Shown here one piece after another: positions 6,198 through 12,601 of a stretch of DNA of 12,601 bases; the first letter of the stretch is position 1, and the number at the start of each line of letters is the position of its first letter. A model generated the notes under the pieces. The model ran no database searches. It worked only from the letters and a program-made list of their open reading frames with translations, and had not been told where the DNA came from. The stretch is from Methanobrevibacter ruminantium (GTDB taxonomy: Archaea; Methanobacteriota; Methanobacteria; Methanobacteriales; Methanobacteriaceae): positions 1 through 12,601 of the forward strand of contig NZ_JAEDCO010000042.1 of the NCBI RefSeq assembly GCF_016294135.1. The letters run 5' to 3'. Made by a program: the position numbers and the translations under genes.

Positions 6198-7403
6198 TTA
6201 ACACCTCTCTACCCTATATGGTTCAATTTTTATAATAGCTCCTTCATTTGATTTTTTTAATTCCTCATGAATATTTACGGTTCTAGCAATAGCAAGAGAT
6301 ATAATGTCCTTATTTTCAATACCGTTTTCAATTAAAATATCTCTGCATGCATACATGCTGTTTCCAGAAGTTGTAATGTCATCTAAAATGATAAATCCAA
6401 TATTCGAATCAGATACATCTTTTTCTTCATTAAATTTTATTGAATCTTTATGTTTTTTAATGGTTCTATCACCTTCTTTAGATGATGGGACAGATTTATG
6501 CCTAATCAATAGGTCATAATAATTATGGATTTCAAAATCAAGTTCAATTTGACCATTTTCTTCCCATTTTTTAATAAGATCTATCGATTTTTTAGTTTGG
6601 GGAGTTTTATTTTTTCTAGAAGGGGGAACTGTAAGAAGAGCAGCACCGTCTTTGCCATTAAAATAAATATTATGAATTTTTTCAATTGATTCAAATAGAG
6701 GTTCTGTAAACTTTTTTACATATTTATTATGATTTTTATATTTGATTAAATCTTCATTCAATTTAACGCATTCCTCCACATTATTACTTAATTTAACTCC
6801 TTGTTCTTTGTACTCCTTCCGTCTTGGACCAGGAATATAATCATATAAGTAATAAATGTCTGAATAAAGCGCATGGAAAATGTTTAGATTATGTATTTTA
6901 GCATATCTAAATTTTCTTTCTAATGCCATATCCCTAATTTCTGATTCAGTAGTATCGTAATTAAATCGCTCTTTTTTACTGAATTTTTGAGTATCAAAAG
7001 TAAAAACGAATTTATTTATTGATTCTTCATCTGATTTATCATTTGTTGTTGAAATTTTATAAATGATTTCCTCATCATCTATAGTTTCCTTTTCCTTTAT
7101 ATCTTTTGTGGATTGTATTTGGAGGATTATATTTTCTTCCTTTTCTTTTGATGTAGTGAATTTTTTGGTAATGTTCTTTTCAGTTTTCTCTTTAATTTTT
7201 TCATAAGGTCTGGATTTCTTCGTGCTTCTCATGTAGTTTTCTATTTTTTCTATTTCATTATTTATGTCACTTGAAGATGTTAATTTGCCCTTTTCAATTT
7301 TTTCAATTAACTCAAACTTTATTGAAGGGACAGATATGGGTATTTGATTAACATAATTTTTTAGCCGATTAATTCTTTCTTTTCTATCTATAGTACTGCT
7401 CAT
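6198..7403 (-). CDS. Phosphoribosyltransferase-fold protein with long charged N-terminal extension, second gene of the operon
   Basis: This 401-residue protein ends in a type I phosphoribosyltransferase (PRTase) fold. The PRPP-binding loop is IILDDITTSGNSM (338-350), with paired acidic residues Asp341-Asp342 followed by TTSGNS. Upstream are TVPPSRKN (258-265, the pyrophosphate-loop position) and LLIRHKSVPSSKEGDR (298-313), a ComF-like substrate region. Residues 1-130 are Lys/Glu-rich and probably disordered or coiled. Residues 145-240 are helical, with IFHALYSDIYYLYDYIPG (175-192). No ComF zinc site is visible. It may transfer ribose phosphate, or sense PRPP or nucleotides for its partners. 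I chose the ATG at 7401-7403 because GTGAT lies 3 nt before it, as in neighbouring genes. A GTG at 7443-7445 would overlap the helicase gene by 22 bp. Its stop is 2 nt before the DprA-like start, implying coupling. It is strikingly AT-rich. Confidence 0.85.
   Translation of the reverse strand: MSSTIDRKERINRLKNYVNQIPISVPSIKFELIEKIEKGKLTSSSDINNEIEKIENYMRSTKKSRPYEKIKEKTEKNITKKFTTSKEKEENIILQIQSTKDIKEKETIDDEEIIYKISTTNDKSDEESINKFVFTFDTQKFSKKERFNYDTTESEIRDMALERKFRYAKIHNLNIFHALYSDIYYLYDYIPGPRRKEYKEQGVKLSNNVEECVKLNEDLIKYKNHNKYVKKFTEPLFESIEKIHNIYFNGKDGAALLTVPPSRKNKTPQTKKSIDLIKKWEENGQIELDFEIHNYYDLLIRHKSVPSSKEGDRTIKKHKDSIKFNEEKDVSDSNIGFIILDDITTSGNSMYACRDILIENGIENKDIISLAIARTVNIHEELKKSNEGAIIKIEPYRVERC
6202..6207 (-). 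promoter_or_regulatory. Ribosome-binding site GAGGTG deciding the DprA-like start
   Basis: GAGGTG overlaps the last codons of the PRTase gene and lies 6 nt before the ATG at 6193-6195. It favours that ATG over the GTG embedded in the site itself and supports translational coupling. Confidence 0.75.
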
Positions 7404-7406
7404 CAC

Positions 7407-7411
7407 ATCAC
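7407..7411 (-). promoter_or_regulatory. Ribosome-binding site GTGAT deciding the PRTase start
   Basis: GTGAT is the 3' half of the archaeal consensus and is 3 nt before the ATG at 7401-7403, in the short gap after the helicase stop. It argues for the shorter, non-overlapping reading of the PRTase gene. Confidence 0.6.
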
Positions 7412-7423
7412 TCTCTTTACTAT

Positions 7424-10400
7424 TTATTTTCTTCCTGCATTGCACTTAGTTTTTACATAATAGGTGCATGATTTAAATGGCCCATATTTTCCAGTTCTAG
7501 TATATATCAAACCATTACAACCTGTAACTGGACAGTAAGCCAATGTTTCTAATAATTTTTGATCTTGATTAAATGGCCCTCCATCATAATTACAATTGTC
7601 ATTAGAACATTTGAAAAATCCTTTACCTGTTTCTTTATTTTTCAACAAAGTCACTTTGCCTGTGCCACAGATTGGACAATATAATTTAGTTTCTATGGCT
7701 TCATATTTTCTAATTTTTTTGTTTTGATTTGAAATATTTGAATAATTGGATTTGGGTGTATTTAAATTACTTTGATTTTGTTTACTCCTATTTGCATCAC
7801 ACTTGGTTTTAAAATAATTGCTGCATGTTCTGAATTCTCCAAATTTACCTTTAGTCATGTAGGTTAATCCATTACAATTATCTTTTGTACAATATTCTAA
7901 AGTACTTAACTTTTCTATGTCCTGATTAAAATCACCACCATCATAGTTGCATTCGGAACATTTAAACTTTCCTCTTCTAGTTTTTTTGTTTCTTTGAAGC
8001 ATCACTATTCCACTATTACATTCTGGACAAAGAAGTTTGGTTTTAATTTCTTCAAATTCACTTTCTTTTTTTACATTATCCTTTAATGAGATGTTTTTTG
8101 TAAATGTTTTAGAGAAATTATTTTGCTTTTTAGTAAGTTCTTTATTTTTATTTGCATTGAAATGCTTAGATTCTCTACATTTAGGGAACTTGGAACAAGC
8201 TACAAATAGTCCATTTTTACTATTTTTAGGATATAATATTCCATCGCAACTTGGGCAATTTTCAATATATTCTAAATATTCTAAGTCTTGGTTATATTTG
8301 CCACCGTTCCAATTACAGCCTTTATTTAAACATTTAAAGTATTTTGCATCGAATTTTTTATTTATCTCAACTATTACTGTATCTCCACATTTTGGACATT
8401 TTAATTTAGTTTCAATGATTTCATTTGGAATATAATTGCTTTTTGGACTACTTTCTTCTTTGTCATTCATTGGTTTTGTTTCTCTGCATTTAGGGAAGTT
8501 TATGCAACCTTTGAAATAATTTCCGCTTTTAGCTTTTCTAGGAACAAGCAATCCATCACAACTTGGACATAATTCAACCTTATATAAATCTTCTTTTTCT
8601 ATGGATGTTTTTCCTCCATTCCAATTGCAGGAATCATTAGAACATTTGAAATATCTCTTTTTATCATCTTCTTTATTTATTTCCAATTGAACATGACCTT
8701 CTCCACATTTTGGACATATTAATTCTGTTTTTAAAATTTCTTTAGGTGCATTTTCATTAATTTTGTCCAGTAACTTAGTAAATCTTTCTAGCTTTTCTCC
8801 TTCCATATTTTCAATGTGATTGCACTCCCGATTATTGCATCTTAAATATGGTCCAAATTTACCATCAAATGGCTGCAGGATAGATCCACAATCTGGACAA
8901 ATCTCTATTTCATCTAAAAATTCAATATCTGAATTATAGAATCCTCCATCCCATTCACATCTGTCATGAGAACATTCAAAGAATTTCAATAATGTCTTAT
9001 TAGTTCCTCTATTCAAAATAACTAAACTGATTTCTCCATTTTTACAAACAGGGCATTTTAATTTGGTTTTAATTGAATAAACCTTTTTATCTTTCATGAA
9101 TTCTTCAGGATTTTCACTGACTGCCTCAGCATCACCAAATATGTCTTCTTTAGTTATGATGTCTAATTTATCTTCATCCTCTTCTAATTCCTTAACAAAA
9201 ATAGATTTGTCTGAATCTGATTCTGGAACAAGTAAATAAACATTGTTTTTAGTTCTTGTTAAAGCAACATAGAATAATCTACGTTCTTCACCATACTCAA
9301 ATTGGTCGCTGTCGCTGATAACGAAATCTAATATTGGATCATCAACTTTTTGATTAGGGAATCCAGATACTTTATTTTCTAAGTTAATCAAGATTACATT
9401 ATCTTCCTCTAGACCTTTAGAACCATGAACTGTAATGTATCTTATTTTTAAATCCTCATTTCCATCATAGATAATTTCGTCATGAGTTCTTCCTTTAGCT
9501 CTAAATGGAGATGCTCTATCTTTATCTCTTAAATAGGAATCAATATCAAAGTTATTTCTACCTAAAATAAGTATCTTTTTAGAAGTTTTTGCAATTTCAT
9601 TAACTACATATTCTAATACTTTTATCTTTTCTTCAATACTTTTCTTATTATAATATGCTATCTTTACAGGTTTAGATTCCTTTTCAGATTTTTTCTTGGA
9701 ATTTAAGGATTTTTGGATTTGTTGAGGGTTCTTTTTAACGAATTCTCCACTGATATCAATCAATTCCTGGCTGTTTCTGTAGGTGGTGTCAATTGTCATT
9801 ATTTCTGGATTCTCAAAGAACTTATCGAAGTCCTTGAATAAGCTTACATCGCATCCGCTAAATCGATATATGGACTGCCAGTCATCCCCTACAACTGTAA
9901 CTTTTGCAGATACTGCTTTTTGTATGGCTTTTAATAAGTCATACCGGGTATATGATGTGTCTTGGTATTCATCAACAATAATGTATCTGAATATTGTATG
10001 TAGCTTTCCATCTTCAACTAAAGCTGTTGCATGATTGATCATATCATTGAAATCAATTTTTTCATTATCTTTAAGATAGTTTTCATAGGAAATGAATACA
10101 TCTTCAGTAATGTCCAAGAATAATTCATTTCTCTTTTTGGTGAATTGATTTTCTTCTGTGTTATTTTGTCTTCTAAATTCTTCAAATTTATCTACAGAGT
10201 AATTATTTCCTTTGAATAATTCAATAAAACCGGTAATCAATTTCATAAAGTCTTTGAATTTATTTACTTCATCACGTTCTGCTATTTTGGAAACTAAATA
10301 TCCAAAATCAATATCTTTAATTTCAACGCCTTCTTCTTTTAGTTTTTCTTCTAATCTTTGAAGCAACCTGTTTTCTCTCATATAATAAGAGTAGGTTTCA

Positions 10401-12601
10401 AGAAGTTCAGTTCCTTTTTCCTTATGCAAACTTCTTTTCCATTTTATACCTTCAGTATACTTTTTAGATTCTTCTCCTTCAATGAATTTGGCTTCACAGT
10501 TTCTGTTTACACCAAAGTGTTCATGGTAAATGTCATAATCTGGCAAATAGAAATCCGGTGTATATTCCCTATAGATTTCTGATTCTTTTAGCCCTATAAT
10601 GTCTAGAAACTCTTTAATTTCCTTTTCATGTATTCTTTCATAATCGAAATTAAATGATAATTCTTGAATCAATTCATTGTTGTTTTCTAAAAATTCTTTT
10701 AATTTATCTGTGAATGATTCTTTCTCTTCTTCATCATCTGTTGAATCTTTTAATCCTATAACTTCGTTGAAATAATTCTCCTCTTCATCATATAATGTTT
10801 CTTTTAAACCGATTAATTCTTTAAACTCATCATTGTTTTCATATAATTCATTTAAAATCTGATTTTTAGTGATTAATTCTTCAAATTTCTCATCAGATTT
10901 AAGGATTAAATCTTCTATAAGAATTTCGTTAATTGAAGGAACATTATAAATTAAATTAGTGATGTACTGTTTTTGTGAATTGTAATCTTTATTGATAACT
11001 TTATAAACAGGTTCATATTCATAATCTATTTGATGCATAAAGTAATAGTTAGCAATAACCAATTCCTCTAAGCTTTTTACAGTTTTGTTGTCTAATGTAA
11101 CTTTCTCTTTATCTTCTCCATAAAGTTCTCTAAGTGTAGTAAAGTCTCTTCCCTCTTCCATATCATATAATTCTCCAAGGGATGAAACTTCATCTTCATC
11201 AATTAGATTATATAGGTAGTATGCATAGAATTCAAGAATCTTTTCACATAGCTTTTCATTCTCAATGACATTATCCTTGAAGTAAATTCTTATAAAATTA
11301 GTTAAAGCATGCTCATCAGGCCTTGCAGGCTTATCGTTTGCTTTTAATATGGATCTTCCCAATCCATGGAATGTATAAGTGTTAATTCCATCAGGCAATT
11401 TTTCCTTCAAATCATTTACAGACTTGTTTGAATAGGATAAACAAAGAATTTCATTAGGATTTATGCCTTTTCGTTCAGTAAGATATCTTACTTTTCCAAG
11501 AACAGTCAATGTTTTTCCACAACCTGCACCTGCAACGATTTGGTTGCTTAATTCATTTGTAACAACAGCTTTTCTTTGATTATCATCTAATGATTTTTTG
11601 GTTCTTTCCGGATTATTTGCTTCTTTAGGGCTTAAATTAAAGTTTTCAATATCATCAAATAAATCGCTGTGTTCTTCAAGTTCTTTTTCAACGAATTCTT
11701 CATTTCTATCTTCAATTATAAAGTCTAATAAGTTGTAATCATTTAAAAATTCATTTAATTCTGGCTTTAAACTAAGTTTGTCCTGTGATTTTCCCTGATT
11801 AATGATATCATAAGTCTTTTTATATTTTGCTTTCAAATCATCTTTATCCTTCCAAGTTATATAGAATGGTGAGTTAATTAGCTCGTCTAAATCTTTATTG
11901 AACTCTTTTACTTGGCTTAAGTTCTTATTCATCTCTTCCTCTTTTCTTTTTAAAGTAATGTTATTGTTAATATTTCGGATAAAATTATCTAGATTCTTGT
12001 ATTTATTTAAGAAATCGTTGATTTTGTTTTGCAATTGATAATCAAGAGACACGGAGTAAATGTTTTCATCCAAATAATCATGGGAAACTTTATATTTGGA
12101 TTGTATTTTATTCTTTTCACTTCCATCAATATAGTCATCAGATCTCTTCAATTCCTCTAATTCTTCATTGAATTTATCTATTGTAATCTCATATTTGCTT
12201 AATGATTTTATGAATTCCTTTTCCTTGAATTCCTTATTGTGTTTTTCTACAAGGGAATTAAGATTTTTATAGTTATTTAATAAATCATTTACTTTGGATT
12301 GTTTATCTCCAAGAGGCAAGTCTAAAATTTCTCTCCTATCAAAGTAGTCATAAGTTAATTTGTAATTGTAGATGATTTGATCTTTTCTTTCAGTGTCTAT
12401 GTACTCGTCTGCATTTAGAAGTTCATTAAGGTCTTTTTTAAATTTGTCTATGTCACTGATCTTTTCTAATGTGTTGTCTAATTTTATATTGAAATCCTCT
12501 ATTTTTTTATCATAATCATTAAAAGAATGTTTAATTGAGCTTAATTCTAAAAACATTCTCTTTAAATCAGAGTCTCCTTTAATGATATTGATGTATCTAA
12601 A
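7424..12601 (-). CDS. Giant SF1 (UvrD/HelD-type) helicase with nuclease-like insertion and ten C-terminal zinc ribbons; 5' end probably cut by the window
   Basis: Numbering starts at the ATG at 12554-12556 (1710 residues), but the frame stays open to the edge with no better start, so the gene is probably longer. Three 90-residue repeats fill 33-302. The helicase core holds GAGCGKT (343-349, Walker A), YTFHGLG (394-400), VDEYQDTS (861-868, Walker B), VGDDWQSIYRFSG (889-901), TYRNSQ (925-930), VHGSKGLE (1043-1050) and ERRLFYVALTRTK (1091-1103). Between motifs Ib and II, about 660-725, lies YTPDFYLPDYDIYHEHFG, then W706 and ETYSY, resembling the PD-(D/E)XK-type insertion of this helicase group. 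Residues 1168-1705 hold five modules of two four-cysteine ribbons each, like topoisomerase I zinc fingers. Expected activity is ATP-driven 3'-5' translocation on ssDNA, possibly with cleavage. It is the first visible gene of the operon; its promoter is outside the window. Confidence 0.93.
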   Translation of the reverse strand, partial: FRYINIIKGDSDLKRMFLELSSIKHSFNDYDKKIEDFNIKLDNTLEKISDIDKFKKDLNELLNADEYIDTERKDQIIYNYKLTYDYFDRREILDLPLGDKQSKVNDLLNNYKNLNSLVEKHNKEFKEKEFIKSLSKYEITIDKFNEELEELKRSDDYIDGSEKNKIQSKYKVSHDYLDENIYSVSLDYQLQNKINDFLNKYKNLDNFIRNINNNITLKRKEEEMNKNLSQVKEFNKDLDELINSPFYITWKDKDDLKAKYKKTYDIINQGKSQDKLSLKPELNEFLNDYNLLDFIIEDRNEEFVEKELEEHSDLFDDIENFNLSPKEANNPERTKKSLDDNQRKAVVTNELSNQIVAGAGCGKTLTVLGKVRYLTERKGINPNEILCLSYSNKSVNDLKEKLPDGINTYTFHGLGRSILKANDKPARPDEHALTNFIRIYFKDNVIENEKLCEKILEFYAYYLYNLIDEDEVSSLGELYDMEEGRDFTTLRELYGEDKEKVTLDNKTVKSLEELVIANYYFMHQIDYEYEPVYKVINKDYNSQKQYITNLIYNVPSINEILIEDLILKSDEKFEELITKNQILNELYENNDEFKELIGLKETLYDEEENYFNEVIGLKDSTDDEEEKESFTDKLKEFLENNNELIQELSFNFDYERIHEKEIKEFLDIIGLKESEIYREYTPDFYLPDYDIYHEHFGVNRNCEAKFIEGEESKKYTEGIKWKRSLHKEKGTELLETYSYYMRENRLLQRLEEKLKEEGVEIKDIDFGYLVSKIAERDEVNKFKDFMKLITGFIELFKGNNYSVDKFEEFRRQNNTEENQFTKKRNELFLDITEDVFISYENYLKDNEKIDFNDMINHATALVEDGKLHTIFRYIIVDEYQDTSYTRYDLLKAIQKAVSAKVTVVGDDWQSIYRFSGCDVSLFKDFDKFFENPEIMTIDTTYRNSQELIDISGEFVKKNPQQIQKSLNSKKKSEKESKPVKIAYYNKKSIEEKIKVLEYVVNEIAKTSKKILILGRNNFDIDSYLRDKDRASPFRAKGRTHDEIIYDGNEDLKIRYITVHGSKGLEEDNVILINLENKVSGFPNQKVDDPILDFVISDSDQFEYGEERRLFYVALTRTKNNVYLLVPESDSDKSIFVKELEEDEDKLDIITKEDIFGDAEAVSENPEEFMKDKKVYSIKTKLKCPVCKNGEISLVILNRGTNKTLLKFFECSHDRCEWDGGFYNSDIEFLDEIEICPDCGSILQPFDGKFGPYLRCNNRECNHIENMEGEKLERFTKLLDKINENAPKEILKTELICPKCGEGHVQLEINKEDDKKRYFKCSNDSCNWNGGKTSIEKEDLYKVELCPSCDGLLVPRKAKSGNYFKGCINFPKCRETKPMNDKEESSPKSNYIPNEIIETKLKCPKCGDTVIVEINKKFDAKYFKCLNKGCNWNGGKYNQDLEYLEYIENCPSCDGILYPKNSKNGLFVACSKFPKCRESKHFNANKNKELTKKQNNFSKTFTKNISLKDNVKKESEFEEIKTKLLCPECNSGIVMLQRNKKTRRGKFKCSECNYDGGDFNQDIEKLSTLEYCTKDNCNGLTYMTKGKFGEFRTCSNYFKTKCDANRSKQNQSNLNTPKSNYSNISNQNKKIRKYEAIETKLYCPICGTGKVTLLKNKETGKGFFKCSNDNCNYDGGPFNQDQKLLETLAYCPVTGCNGLIYTRTGKYGPFKSCTYYVKTKCNAGRK
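7427..9055 (-). repeat. Coding repeat: five tandem double zinc-ribbon modules
   Basis: Each module is TKLxCPxC, about 20 residues, FKCSxDxCxWxGG, about 20 residues, then CPxC/DG, a K-x-G-x-F segment and a final C-x5-C pair. Module starts are at Cys1168, 1281, 1387, 1510 and 1627, a period of 106-123 residues. All 40 expected cysteines can be found. Modules 2 and 3 share a FPKCRE ending and modules 4 and 5 a KTKC-A-R ending, suggesting stepwise duplication. Confidence 0.9.
10382..10579 (-). other. Nuclease-like insertion within the helicase coding region
   Basis: Residues about 660-725 of the helicase: YTPDFYLPDYDIYHEHFG (665-682), K705-W706-K707 and GTELLETYSY (715-724). Asp668 and Glu679 match the P-D-x(n)-E layout of restriction-endonuclease-like folds, with Lys705 or Lys707 as candidate catalytic lysine. 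The E-H-F sequence departs from the classical (D/E)XK, so the activity is unproven. Confidence 0.55.
11660..12460 (-). repeat. Coding repeat: three 90-residue N-terminal helical repeats of the helicase
   Basis: The signature DLNELLNADEYID / ELEELKRSDDYID / DLDELINSPFYIT recurs at residues 42, 132 and 222, exactly 90 residues apart. Each is followed by KYK-x3-DY and later FLN-x-YKNLD. They are charged and helical, probably an elongated arm for protein or DNA contacts. The residues before position 33, continuing into the open frame beyond the ATG, resemble the tail of a further repeat. Confidence 0.75.

Noticed and set aside
5522..6519. Plus-strand ORFs at 5522-5731, 5738-6094 and 6304-6519
   Set aside because: All lie opposite the DprA-like and PRTase genes, whose motifs are on the minus strand. 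None has a start signal.
7404..7445. Upstream GTG start for the PRTase gene (7443-7445)
   Set aside because: It would overlap the helicase gene and add a Lys-rich stretch without a ribosome-binding site, whereas GTGAT precedes the ATG at 7401-7403 at the usual spacing.
8037..10582. Plus-strand ORFs at 8037-8435, 9783-10034 and 10358-10582
   Set aside because: They are antisense to helicase motifs and zinc ribbons. Their Phe/Ser/Leu-rich composition is typical of reverse complements of Lys/Glu-rich genes.
7424..12556. Housekeeping UvrD or topoisomerase I
   Set aside because: The helicase motifs are SF1A, but the nuclease-like insertion, N-terminal repeats and ten zinc ribbons are not part of UvrD. 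The zinc ribbons alone resemble topoisomerase I, and no topoisomerase catalytic domain is present.
5200..12601. Natural-competence operon (DprA, ComF)
   Set aside because: No DNA-uptake genes are visible, the DprA signature is altered, the PRTase lacks a ComF zinc site and the lead gene is a giant helicase. The context does not fit transformation.

Overview
The window looks like a chromosomal accessory region of a very AT-rich methanogenic archaeon, most likely Methanobacteriales and Methanobrevibacter-like. The evidence is the low GC, ribosome-binding sites of the archaeal GGAGGTGAT type placed about 3 nt before ATG, TATA-like boxes, oligo-T stretches after genes and small Ig-like secreted proteins. 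No rRNA, tRNA, integrase or transposase is visible, so the taxon is an inference.

Left part (1-2713): three small minus-strand genes of unknown function lie in AT-rich spacers. They encode a membrane-anchored secreted beta-sandwich protein, a two-helix membrane protein and a zinc-knuckle protein. The spacers hold a 33-T homopolymer, three unrelated short tandem repeats (periods of about 43, 48/49 and 46 bp) and a long imperfect hairpin. Two of the three repeats duplicate the 3' end of the adjacent gene.

Middle part (2714-5158): two divergently transcribed genes share one promoter region. Both encode gamma-glutamylcyclotransferase (GGCT)-fold domains. The minus-strand gene has a helical N-terminal domain and two GGCT-like domains. 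The plus-strand gene fuses a degenerate GGCT-like domain to a C-terminal HEPN-like domain with an R-x4-H motif.

Right part (5200-12601): a compact minus-strand operon reads helicase, phosphoribosyltransferase, DprA-like protein. The first gene encodes a giant SF1 (UvrD/HelD-type) helicase with 90-residue N-terminal repeats, a nuclease-like insertion in the helicase core and ten four-cysteine zinc ribbons at the C-terminus. Its frame is open to the window edge, so the 5' end is probably missing. The second gene encodes a phosphoribosyltransferase with a long charged N-terminal extension. The third encodes a DprA/LOG-fold protein with an altered signature and a clamp-binding-like C-terminal peptide. 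Gaps of 20 and 2 nt between the genes imply one transcript and translational coupling. A hairpin between the convergent operon and the HEPN gene can terminate both.

The three-gene operon is the most interesting part. It combines a DNA motor-nuclease with a large DNA-binding zinc array, a putative ssDNA-binding or nucleotide-sensing Rossmann protein and a PRPP-binding protein. This fits an anti-foreign-DNA (defence) or DNA-repair system better than housekeeping or competence. I do not know of an experimentally characterised version, and the defence role is inference.
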